From contig JASKMD010000029.1 in NCBI GenBank assembly GCA_030144725.1, forward strand, positions 1,119,849 to 1,183,848: 64,000 bases of DNA. The letters are read 5' to 3'. The notes below the pieces were generated by a model. That model saw nothing but the letters and a program-made list of their open reading frames with translations. It was not told where the DNA came from and searched no databases. Position numbers and translations under genes: made by a program. Source of the stretch: Haematococcus lacustris. Lineage: Eukaryota > Chlorophyta > Chlorophyceae > Chlamydomonadales > Haematococcaceae. Positions 33,701 to 43,439 of this stretch are shown piece by piece (the stretch's first letter is position 1; each line of letters starts with the position of its first letter).

Positions 33701-36700
33701 TGAGTAAAAAGAGAACAGGCTCAAGGGGCAGCCACGTGCTTGGAGGTGTGTTGCGTAGCATCAGGTGCAAGTCGAGCAAAGGAGGGGTGCTCATGCAGAT
33801 GCTGACAGCTTACAGAGCACAGCTTCGTGCATTTCCCCTGCATCTTTTCTCCTCTCCACCCCCCCTCCCCTCCCCTCTCCATCCCTCCTCCCCTAACCCC
33901 TTCGCACCTTCCAATGCCCGGATGGCAGCCCACTGCAGTTCATGGCAGCCACACAGCTCCAACTGCTGTAACTGTCTGCCCGCAGGCCCTGCCACCAGCC
34001 GCCTGAAAGCAACAGGGCTCAAGGCCCTCCACCCGCTCAATTCAAGCCGCCTCAGCAGTGGGTGGTTTGCACTTATGGTTGACAGCGCTGCAGCCACCTG
34101 GAATGCCTCCCCCTCCTCCTCCACCTCCACCTCCTCCTCAGCCTGCCCCTCCCTGGGTGCCTGTGTGAGCTCCCCCCAACTCTCCTGCCCCGCCTTGCCC
34201 CCTGTTGACACCCCAGCCACCTGCCCAGCCCCCTGCAGCCACCGCTGCTCCTGCTGGTTCAGGCCTGATAGCTGGCGTGTGGAGGCTGCTGCTGCATGCT
34301 GCCTAGCCAGGGCACGGCGCAGGGCAGTGGACAGGGCAGCGTGTGTGGCCGGGCCAGGGGGCTGGGAGTCAAGCTGCAGTGGGCAGGCAGCAGCCGCCTG
34401 ACTAGCATCGGCTGGCTGGGGGCTGGCGCTGCAAGCGGCAGTGGGCGGACATGGTGATTGGGAGGCAGTGAGAGTGGGAGGGACTTGCGGCAAGGGGCCA
34501 CAGGCTGCCTCAGGTGCTCTACACATCGCCTGCATCCCCGCATCCAGCAGCGGTAGGGGGCCACCGGGTCCTTTGGCGTATGCTGCTGCAGCTGCTGATA
34601 ATTCAGTCGACGAGTGATTGCCCGACCCTGCTGCTCTGACTAGCTCATCCTGCGCTGGACCAGCTGCCCCTGCTGCTGCTGCTGCAGGCAATGTGATGGG
34701 TGTGCAGTGGTGGGCTTGCGGATGTGGGTGTAGGGGTTGAGCTGCCATGGGAGGGGTGCTGAGTGGAGCAGAATTGCTAGGCCTGGTGAGGAGCAGGGGT
34801 CCACAGGGACCGTGACCCTGCCCAGCAGGGTGGCCCTCTGACCCTGTCTTGGGACCCCACATGTCCACCTGCTGGGCCAGCGGGTTGGAGGCGGGTGGGG
34901 AGAGCAGGAAGTGGGTGGCCATGGCTGGGGCCAGCCCTGCCTGGCTGCTGCTGCTGGGTCTACCTGAGTAGGTCGACCTGGAGTTGAGCAGCATGGACAG
35001 GGACAGGGCGGAGCTGGCGTCCCCTATTGACTGGCGCGCAATGGCGTTGCCGATGGCGGTGATGTGCCACTGCTCCATACTGGATGGCCTGCGCTGCGGC
35101 TGGGGCTGGAATGCCTGCAGGTTCAGGCTGGTGCGGCTGTGAGGGGCAAAGCTGCGCAATGCTGAGAGGGAGGAGGAGGGGGATAGAGAGGTAGTGTCAG
35201 CCGGGGCCGCAAAGCCTTGGAAGGTGGGGCCAGCCTCACGGCCACGCGGCTCTGAGGTGAGCTGGTCAGGCTGCTTCACACCGACTGCTGCCGCACCGCT
35301 GCTGCTCTTGCTGATGTGGAGGGTCTTATGTTGCTGGGGCAGGCAGGCGGGTACGCTGGCAGGCTGGGGCGGGGGCCTACAGGGCAAGGAAGCCTCAGAT
35401 GGCTGTGTTTTGGGTTGCATGGGAGCGCTGGCATGGAGTTGGGGCATATGGGTGGGCAACGGGTGGGGCGCAGCGCTTTGCTGGCTGAAGGCAATCAGGT
35501 CTAGGCGGTATGCAGGCTGCGGGTGGAGAGGTCCTTGGAGCGGGGCAAGGCCAGGATGAGGGTGTAGATGAGAGGTGGGTGCTTCTTTGCCGACCCCACT
35601 GGCGGCGTGTTGCTGGGCCAAGAGGGCCGGGGTGAATGCAGGAGCCGCTGTGGTGGATGGGAATAGGGGGTGGCTGCCACCTTCCCCTGCTGTGGTGCTG
35701 CTGCAGACACACTCAGCAAGCCGGTGAGTCACTGCAGGTTGCGGAGTGGATGGCGCTGGGCTGGGTATGGGAGTGGGCATTGGCCTGGTAGCAAGGCCGG
35801 ACTGAGACGCGCTTGCCATGCCTAGGGCCGCCATCAAAGGCCCTAGGTCTGACTGGTTGCTGCCGCGCTCACTGCTGGCCCCGCCCACCCAAGAGGCGTA
35901 CGCACTGCCCACGTCTTGGAACAGGAACTCGTCTGCAGCCCAGGCACAAGCGGTGTGCAGGCCAGGCACAAGCGGTGTGCAGGCCAGGCACAAGCGGTGT
36001 GCATCATGTGGGCAGTGGCCGCTGAGGAGTGGTGTGAGCCAAGTGGTGGCCAGGGGAATGCCAGCAGAGTGGTGTGTCTCAGGCAGATTAGGAGGGTTGG
36101 GCAGTTCAGGAAGCTTGTGCAATGACAGCATACAGGGGGTGCTGGTGGGGCGTGCTTGTGGGGGACGGAGATGGGGGCTAAGTAAAGGGTGGTCACTAAG
36201 TGGCGTGCCGAGCTCCTGCTGCCTCCTCTACTCCGGGGTTATGATAGATCAGCACTAGGGTGGTGGCGAGGAGGCCCCACTCCCATGACGGCAGTGCATC
36301 CATGGTGTCTCTATGTGTCCTTCTTCCATGTTCCCCAGCATCTCTAGGCCAAACGAGGGGCATTGCCAATGCAGGCAACCTGCTGTCCAGCACTAAAATC
36401 TCTCTTCCTGTGGTGTAAGCAGCACCACTGCCACAGGCAACAAGTACCAGCAGGGTGTGAAACAGGCGGCAGGCTTCAAGGGCAGGCAGTGGCTGCACCC
36501 GGCAGTGCACCAGTGGAGTTAACCAGGGTGATAGCAGGCTGGCAGGAAGTGGACTCAGCCAAGGTGCTGACAGACACCAGTGGCCTTAGCAGGCTGTTGA
36601 CTTGGCTGGTTGACTTGGCTTGGCTTATGACTTGGCTGGTGGCTTACACTTCCAGCGAGGCGCTCATGGCAAGGTCCGCAGCCAGACAGCAATGGGATAC

Positions 36701-39700
36701 ATAGCAAAACAGGCTGTGTCAGTGGAATGGAGTGAATGAAGTGGAGTGAGGACGCATTGTTTGCTTATGGGCTGGAATATGGGTTAAGGCAGCTGGCAAG
36801 GCACGTTGCACAGCAGTGAGTGTGGCAGCCATGCACAGCCATGCTCACCCCACCTGTGTTGATGTCCTGGTAGTTGTCCATGGCCTCCGCTGCCTCAGAT
36901 GCAGGCGCAGGCACCCCTGTGGTGGCTGAGGGCGCAGCAAGGTGCTGGCCTGCCGAAGGCAGCGGCTCCAGCTGGAAACCTAGCTTTGTTGCCAGCCGGA
37001 TCAGCACCTGCTCGTCTAGGCTGGCCTGATGCAAGCCACCTGGTGTCAGGGTAGGAATAGCGGGCAAGGGTTAGATTAGGGTTAGATTAGGGTAAGGGTA
37101 AGGGTTAGGGTTAGGGTTAAGGTTGACCCCAACCCACACATCGACCCTAGTGACAGAGCAGGTGTGACAGGCACGTGAGGCACCACATGCCCATGCCCAT
37201 GCCCTAACCCCTCCCCCTCCTTTCATCCCCAGCCACAACCATCCCCAGCCTGCCTTCTTCCACCCTTCCTCTGACCTGCATCATCCCTGCCCTCTTGTGG
37301 GTTGGAGCTTACTCACTTGCTGGTCCACCCCTGCTGCTGCCACCTATCCAGGCTGCCCCTGGCATCACGCAATGCCTGGCTACCCTACCTGCCCACAACC
37401 TCCTGCCCACCACCCTCTATGCTCTCTTCCCCACCACCACCTGCCCACTACCCTGCCTGCTCTCCTGACCACCGCCAGCAGCAAGTCTGCACCAGCAGTC
37501 ACCTGTCTGGCCCCCCGAGTAGTCAGCAACTAGGGCGTCACTCTTGTGCATGTGTGTGACACCGCACTCCAACTCCAAAGCCAGGGCCTGCTCCGCTTCC
37601 TGCACAGGCGCATACCCGGCAGGTTGCCTGTAGTCAGAGGTTGTTCACCAAAAGTGTGGCACAGGTGAGAGTGAGTGAGGTTTGTGAAGAGAGTGAAGAT
37701 TTGAAAACTAGCAGGGCATGGGGGTTGTGTGAGGGCCTCTCCAACACGTCTAGGGCAAGCGGTAGGAGCAGGCCGTTCCCCAGGCGGAAGCCCCTTTGTT
37801 GATGCACACCGGCTCCCAAGCCGGAGTAATCTTATTCTTCTTCCTTTTCTTCTTCTTTTTCTTCTCATTTCTTGTGTCTGGGCCTGTAGTGTCACGCCTG
37901 TGCTTGGTGCCTTCTCCAGTGCCGTTGAATGTGCACTATGTGCTGGCTGTGGGGCTGTGCTGCGCTGGGGACTGCGCTGGGTGCCCACCTTGGCCTCCTG
38001 TTGTGCCATAGCTGCCCTCCAAGTATGGGGCAGGCGCCAGCCCGGCTGCCCCCACCTGCCCAGGCCCAGGTGCTGCAGCGCGGCTAGAGGCTGGAGCCGG
38101 CTAAGCTCGGCCGCTGGAAGCTGGCAGCATGAGCCTGTCAGATCTAGCCGAGTCAAAGCCTGGAGGTCAGGCAAAGCAGAAAGCCAGCAGGCAGGTGAGC
38201 AGACAGGCAGACAGGCAGGCAGGCAGGCAGGCTGGTGAGCGGGCGGGCAGGGGAGTGGGCAGGCGGGCGGGCAGGCTGGTTAGGAGGTGGGCCGGTCGCT
38301 GCTCTTGCTCTTGCCACAAGCCCTCTGCCCCCTGTTGCTGCTCACCTGCAAGTGCCCAGCGATGGCGTCCAGCGCTTTAGTGCCCAGCTCCCAGCATTCG
38401 CACAGCTGCAGGCAGCGCAGGCCCCTCAGCGCCACACACAATTGGACCACCAGGCCGTCTGACACCGCCAGCCCCAGGTGCGCCCTGCTGGGCTGGCGCT
38501 GGGCGGCAGGTGGTGCGGAGGTGAGCGGGGTAGAGTCAGGAGGGCTGCCGATCAGGCTGTAGGGCTGGGGCAGCTCAGGCAAGGCGCTGCCTGGGTCGCA
38601 TGGGTCCAGATCTGCCAGGTGGGCTAGGCTGTGTGGGTGGCCAGGGCTGGCGGAGGGGGTGTAGCTCCAGTCCAGGTCAACGTAGGGGGCCAGGGCTAGG
38701 TGCTGCAGCCGGGTGCATGCAGTCAAGCTGTGCAGGGCCATGGACAGGGGCCCCGGGGGCTGAACGAGCAGCTGGGGCGTGGAAGCCATCCGACTCCGTT
38801 CATAACCCAGGGCGGGGATGGCGAGGGTGCTGCTGTTCACCGCCTCGCTGCCAGGTTGTAGAAGCTTGCTGCTGGGGCAGCGTGAGGGGTAGGGGGCACG
38901 AAGCAGCAGGCTGTCGGCACCTGGCTGCTTGCCAAGGTCTTGAGCCCTGGAGCCTGATGGTGGGTCGGACAGTGGCGGCATCAACAGCACGCCCACACGC
39001 TCAACACCCTCGGCCTCTGCACAGTCGTGCGGCATGCCCCACCCACCAGCAGCAGCAGCAGCAGCAATTGCAGCAGTAGCAGCGGCAGCGACAGCAGTCA
39101 TCTTTCACCATTGCAGCATGAGCAGCAGCTGGTGGACTCTGTTTCCGGGCAAGTGCCCCATGGCTTGCCACACAGCCACATCCCACCCCCTCCACGGCGA
39201 CCCTCCCCCCAAATGCTGCATCCCCGCATGTTCCCTGCCGCCAGGCTGCCCTGCCTGCCCCCGCCTCCCTGGCCCCACCTGAGGATGGTGTGACGGCCTG
39301 GGGTAGGGCCTGGCCCCCCAACGCTAGCGGCCTGCCAGCCTCTCTGGCGGCGGCCCAGTTAGGCTCTGCCAGCCCCTCCAAGCTCAGCTCCAGCAGCTGC
39401 TGCCCCAGGCTGGCCACCAGGCCCTTGACGGTTAGTGGGTGCAGTGTGGGGCAGGGCTGAGCGTGGCGCAGCGTGTCGTGGCCCAGGGCTTCCAGGTCGG
39501 GGCAGCGCAGGTGCAGGCCACGCAGGTGGCGCATGCAGGGCAGGCACATGTGGAGCCCCTGGGCAGCGGGGCAGGCCAGGGCAGTACACGTCAGCTGTGA
39601 AGTGGCGCCCACTGGAGCTGTGCTAATGGCCAAAGCGGGGAGCACTGCCAGCCAAGGGCAAGGAGTACCCTGAGCTGGGGTACAAGCAGGTTGCAGTTGT

Positions 39701-40898
39701 CGTGGAAGACAGTGGCGTACACCTGGGGGTCATGCTAGGGTTATTGCTAGGGTTTGGGTTGGGGTTTGGTGGTCAGGTGGGGCGGACAGGCCTGGTCACA
39801 TGATGCCTGAGGAGCTGCCACTGGTTACTGGAGACGTTATTCAGAGGATGGTCCCGCTTCAAAATTAAAACCTGAATGGCTGATCGGCTGGGGCGGGTGG
39901 GTTGAGCGGCTGCCCTGTGGCTGGGCCGTGCTTAACCTGCTGCAAGTGCCCTGCTGGCTGGCTGACTTGTTCGCTGGCTTGGGGCTCTTGGGGCTAGGTT
40001 AGGAGACATTAACCCTACCCAGGGCCATGCTCAGGCAAAGCCAGGCACCTGCTGCCAGCGCAGCAAGCGCACTGAGGCTGAGCCGGCCGCTGAGCCCACC
40101 CAGCCCACCGAGGGCGAAGGCAAGGCTGCCAAGGCAAAGCCAGCACCACAGCCAGGCAGGTGGGTAGACAGGGACTGCAATGCAGCGCTGAACATGCAGC
40201 GCTTTGGGGAGAGCAGGTGGCGCCCACTGGAGCTGTGCTACTGGCCAGAGCAGGGGAAGCTGTCAGCGAAGGGCAAGGAGTACCCTGAGCTGGGGTACAA
40301 GCGGGTGCGAGACAAGCCACCCAAGGCCCAGCAGCAGCAGCAGCAGCAGCAGCCCGCTGCGGCACAGTAGTGTGTGCCCCCCTTTGAGCTGTCATCAGCT
40401 TACAATCAGTGCATGTTTGTCATGCTAGCTCTACATCACAGCCCTCTGAGTCAGGCAATAGTGTAGGTGGTAGGCGACCATGCCCATGTGTATGCCATGT
40501 GTATGCCATGTGCATACCATGTGCATGGGAACTCCACACAGACAAAAACACTGTTTTTTGTAGGGGTTCACGCTCAGTGTTTCACGGCAATGAAGGCTCT
40601 AGGTTGAGGGCCAAGGTGCTGGCTGTGCTGATGCGAGGGTGCTGACGCAGTGAAAGAGAGGATGTGAAGGGTTTGTGCAAAGAAGGGAGTTCAGGCAAGC
40701 TTGCAAGTGCAGGCTGGGCTGAATGCTCTCGGAGGCTGGGAGTTCAGGGCGTGGCAGGCGGTGGGGCACCTGAGCTGTAGTCTGGTTCAGCCTCGGGGCG
40801 TGGCTGGCTTGGGCCGGGAGCAGCAGGCATCGCAGGCTGACCATGCGAGGGACAATGCTGAGCAGTCGATTGGATATCTGCACACCAGCAGCAGCGGT

Positions 40899-40929
<31 letters not shown>

Positions 40930-42245
40930 GTGGCAGCGGCAGAAAGCATTAGCAATTGTGCAACCATGACATGCAGCAGCCTCTCAAACGCATACACATT
41001 AGTTGGACTTTTCCGAAACAGCCAAGCTGATGTTCATCACTCAGCATCCCAGCCCATCAACTGGCTGCCTGCGCAGGTACGTGTTGAGGAATACGACAAC
41101 AGAGATTCCATTTCCATCATCCATGCAGATAATCATCATCGTGAACTACTGCGATGTGATGACAGATCAGGTACACAGTCTACCAATAGGTGTGGGCGGT
41201 GCAAGCAGCTGGCTCGCTGACACTTACATCAAAGGCCCGGGACAAGTCGAGGTGGGTGAGGCGGCGCAGGGTCAGCAGCACCTCATAGCCGTCCTTCACC
41301 TGCAGGGAGGCCCAGAGACACTGGGTGAGGCAGGGCGGTGAGGACTCAGGGATGACTCAGGGTTGACTCAGGGTTGACTCAAGGTTGACTCAACGTTTAC
41401 TCAGGGTTTGCTCAGGGTTGACTCAGGCTTGACTCAGGCTTGACTCAGGCTTGACTCAGGGTTTGCTCACGGTTGACTCAGGGTTGACTCAGCGTTGACT
41501 CAGGATTGACTCAGGGTTGACTCAGGGTTAACTCAGGGTTGACTCAACGTTTACTCAGGGTTGACTCATAATGCTCTGGTTGCAATTGGAGGTGACTTGG
41601 GAGCAGGTGCACCACATGGTGAGGCCGAGAGGGTAGGAGGAGAGCAGGATGGGCGCTGAACCTGACTGACACACTGCTATTGCTGCAAGTCACAAGTATA
41701 TGAGCACCGCACCAGCCGGGCCTGCTCAGCGCTGAACCCTGTGAGAGCAGGCTGAGCAAGCGCAGGGCCACTAGGCCTGCAGACTGGAAGCCCCCAGAAG
41801 GGCAGGTGGAACAGCGCTTGCTGCGCCCATCCTGGAGTCAGCAACGTGACCAGCCAGTGAGGGGCATGATGTGGTGCCCGGTGGTGGCCCGCCACAACCG
41901 CCCACAGGCCCCATGCGGCATCCAGGCAGCCAAACAGACAGAAGCCTCAAAGCCAGGGCCCAGCACCCCACAGCCAGCCAAGCGCAGCAAGCGCACCAAG
42001 GTTGAGCAGGCAGCTGAGCCCACCCAGCCCACCAAGGGCAAAGGCAAGGCTGCCAAGGCAAAGCCAGCACCACAGCCAGGCAGGTGGGTAGACATGGACT
42101 GCAATGCAGCGCTGAACATGCAACGCATTGGGAGGTGGCGCCCACTGGAGCTGTGCTGGTGGCCAGAGTAGGGGAAGCTGCCAGCCAAGGGCAAGGAGCA
42201 CCCTGAGCTGGGGTACAAGCGGGTGCGAGAAAAGCCACCCAAGGC

Positions 42246-42278
<33 letters not shown>

Positions 42279-43439
42279 CGCTGCGGCACAGTAGTGTATG
42301 TTTTGTCATGCCAACTCTACATCATAGCCCTCTGGGTCAGGCAATAGCGTAGGTGGTAGGCGACCATGCCCATGTGTATGCCACGTGCATGGGAACTCCA
42401 CACAGACAAAAACACCGCTTTGTGGTGGTCCACGCTCAGTGTTCCACGACAATGAAGGCTCTAGGTTGAGGGCCAAGGTGCTGCAAGTCACAAGTACCCT
42501 GTTTCCACACCCTGCTCACCCTGTACACCCAGCAAGGGCCTCAGCACTAGAGACTGTGCCCTCCCTGGCTGTATGTGCGCCTAGCTGTGGCTTAGCTCCA
42601 TGCTCAAGAACATTGTGAGTACTCATGACATGGCAGCACTTGGCATGTTTAGCTCACCCACAGGGGCTGGTAGCACTTGGCATGTTTAGCTCACCAAGCA
42701 CTCCTGTAGGGTCAGGTGGGTCAGGTTGGGCAGCACCAGCAGCGGCCTTAGGCTCAGCATCACCTGTCAGCAGCGCAGGTTACACGTAATTTTCACAACC
42801 TCATAAGCAAGCAGCGACCACACCTCGGCTCTGAACTCTCTTATGAATCTTATGAATCAGTTTTGCACTTTGCTGAAGTTGCATGCGCTACTGCTTGTGA
42901 TGCTTCATTACCTGCGCCCTGCCAAACACGTGCTGGCACAGGTGGTAATCTGAACGAATTGTAACTTTACGAATCTTTTCTTTTGCTTCCTGGTGTGCCT
43001 TTGTAAGCTGCTGGAAGGTGGAGGGGCTGAGGTTTAGGGTGGATGCTGATGGAAAGGCGGGAAGCACCTGCGGCTGGGGCCCACTCTCGCTGGTTTGCTG
43101 CTTCAAGCCTCAAAAGAACAAATGACAAACGCTGGGCACCTGCAGGAGCCCATCAGGCTCAGGTGACAGGGCCTGCGCATCAGGGACACTGAGTGTGTGT
43201 AGTCGGCTTCGGCAGGCTATGTTCCAGCGCTTGCAAGTTAGCCTGCATGGTTTTATCAAGCACATGTCATCACTGCTGCATTAAGCGAGATCCCAGCGGC
43301 ACGGCGCGGCGCAATTAGCGCACAGGAGCCACACATTTCCATACCTCAAGTAGGCTACAACACGCCACGAGCTTTGAGCTGCAATTGCAGTCAGAGCGGC
43401 CACGGGTAGCTGCCCAGCCCCGTCACAAATATCGGCCAT
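30774..43439 (-). CDS. F-box / leucine-rich-repeat protein, complete, about 1,448 aa
   Basis: Fourteen exons join in phase: 43,439-43,345; 43,242-43,140; 43,067-42,912; 42,763-42,695; 41,299-41,228; 40,877-40,770; 39,558-39,279; 39,016-38,346; 38,159-37,989; 37,599-37,503; 37,039-36,854; 35,932-33,908; 31,355-31,249; 30,980-30,774 (stop TGA). The N-terminus carries an F-box-like block split by intron 1: LPVAALTAIAAQSSWRVVAY then LTCKRWNIACRSRLHTLSV. Leucine-rich repeats follow across the small exons (RPLLVLPNLTHLTLQECL, LLTLRRLTHLDLSRAF, MVSLRCLLLP, MRHLRGLHLRCPDLEAL, GLRCLQLCECWELG, ALTRLDLTG, LLRRLELSGWRALSP, LQQLELCGCHEL, LPALEVVDLAH). A long low-complexity insert (most of exon 12, about 560 residues) separates repeats. 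F-box proteins recruit substrates to SCF ubiquitin ligases through Skp1; the LRRs would bind the substrate, which is unknown. Introns are large and repeat-filled. Confidence 0.9.
32030..32150 (+). repeat. Dispersed repeat, copy 2
   Basis: This matches 30,430-30,560. Its first bases TGCTGTGTGAACCAATG (32,030-32,046) are nearly the same as TGCTGAGTGAACCAATG (33,559-33,575) at the right end of TnpB/Fanzor-like copy B. Confidence 0.75.
32265..32325 (-). repeat. GGTATGAGCA tandem repeat with conserved flank
   Basis: Degenerate 10-bp repeats (GGTATGAGCA/T) are followed by GCCTAGTGGCGCAATGCC. The same block occurs inverted at about 51,100-51,165 (GGCATTGCGCCACTAGGCTC, then TGCTCATACC repeats) in an intron of the metalloprotease gene. 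Confidence 0.8.
32315..32553 (+). other. Short basic ORF upstream of copy B (possible leading exon)
   Basis: An ATG frame starts with a very basic, nuclear-signal-like N-terminus (MPPKKQKSTANQKPRPTKRL) and meets a good donor (GCCAG|GTACGC). It lies 100 bases upstream of, and in the same orientation as, copy B. An in-frame link to the copy-B coding stretch is possible through the acceptor at AAG|TCCC (about 32,664), but that acceptor is weak. Confidence 0.3.
32655..33562 (+). mobile_element. TnpB/Fanzor-like repeat, copy B
   Basis: It lies in F-box gene intron 12, antisense to the gene. The frame reads CKVVCRPRG...GRVVLVNEHRSS; after a frameshift near 32,810 it continues DWKPPAGQVEQRLLRPSWSQ, PVRGMMWCPVV, linker, GRWVDRDCNATLNM, a TAG, RIGEAKWRPLELCYW, KEYPDLGYKRV and CVPPFELLPAYI, stop TAG at about 33,351. 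A conserved non-coding tail of about 210 bp ends GGCCAAGGTGCTG at 33,562. Two lesions interrupt the frame, and no RuvC-I/II region was found, so it is a relic. Confidence 0.75.
35940..36010. repeat. 22-bp tandem repeat at a splice acceptor
   Basis: AGGCACAAGCGGTGTGCAGGCC is repeated about three times with perfect units. It lies immediately upstream of the acceptor of F-box exon 12 (35,932), within the intron's pyrimidine-rich 3' end on the minus strand. Confidence 0.9.
37069..37126 (+). repeat. Interstitial telomere-like TTAGGG/TTAGATTAGGG repeat
   Basis: Runs of GGGTTA with variants (GGGTTAGATTA, GGGTAA) span about 57 bp in F-box gene intron 10. (TTTTAGGG)n is typical of Chlamydomonas telomeres and (TTAGGG)n of some other chlamydomonadaleans; here the unit is TTAGGG-type. 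Confidence 0.85.
39597..39690 (+). mobile_element. TnpB/Fanzor-like repeat, fragment C
   Basis: About 94 bp encode VKWRPLELC, a TAA where copy D has TAC (Tyr), WPKRGALPAKGKEYPELGYK. The fragment lies in F-box intron 6, about 40 bp upstream of the acceptor of exon 7 and antisense to the gene. Both ends are truncated. Confidence 0.7.
40003..40058 (+). repeat. 56-bp copy of metalloprotease exon 2 sequence
   Basis: GAGACATTAACCCTACCCAG and what follows to CTGCCAG match 48,561-48,616 at 55 of 56 positions. The copy joins directly to the 5' end of TnpB/Fanzor-like copy D. Confidence 0.9.
40059..40621 (+). mobile_element. TnpB/Fanzor-like repeat, copy D (open C-terminal frame)
   Basis: The frame is open through the conserved end: PQPGRWVDRDCNAALNMQRF, GESRWRPLELCYWPEQGKL, KEYPELGYKRVRDKPPKA, eight Gln, PAAAQ and stop TAG (40,368-40,370). 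The non-coding tail (40,371-40,621) carries GGCAATAGTGTAGGTGGTAG, three TATGCCATGTG-type repeats, ACAAAAACACTGTTTTTTGT, a CACGCTCAGTGTTTCACGG hairpin-like block, and ends GGCCAAGGTGCTG. It lies in F-box intron 6, antisense. The 5' part of the family is missing and replaced by the 56-bp metalloprotease copy. Confidence 0.78.
40893..40940. repeat. CAG/AGCAGCGG triplet tract
   Basis: (AGC)n interrupted by GGT lies directly upstream of the acceptor of F-box exon 6. Confidence 0.85.
41346..41568. repeat. 11-bp minisatellite with TGACTCA core, about 20 units
   Basis: The unit ACTCAGGGTTG repeats about 20 times in F-box intron 4, with variants at the GGG and TTG positions. Most junctions create TGACTCA, the classical bZIP (GCN4/AP-1) binding palindrome. 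Confidence 0.95.
41681..42496 (+). mobile_element. TnpB/Fanzor-like repeat, copy E with 18-bp flanking direct repeats
   Basis: The body (41,699-42,478) encodes YEHRTSRACSALN-like sequence, then DWKPPEGQVEQRLLRPSWSQ, QRDQPVRGMMWCPVV, a Lys/Pro/Ala linker, GRWVDMDCNAALNMQRIG (Arg of D-R-D replaced by Met), RWRPLELCWWPE, a TAG where D and F have CAG, GKLPAKGKEHPELGYKRV, poly-Gln, PAAAQ, stop. The 3' tail ends GGCCAAGGTGCTG. Both borders carry TGCTGCAAGTCACAAGTA (41,681-41,698 and 42,479-42,496) without mismatch. It lies in F-box intron 4, antisense. Confidence 0.8.

Noticed and set aside
40015..42309. Cys/Leu/Pro-rich minus-strand ORFs over 40.0-42.3 kb
   Set aside because: They are antisense frames of the TnpB/Fanzor-like copies D and E, and similar antisense frames occur over copies A and B.
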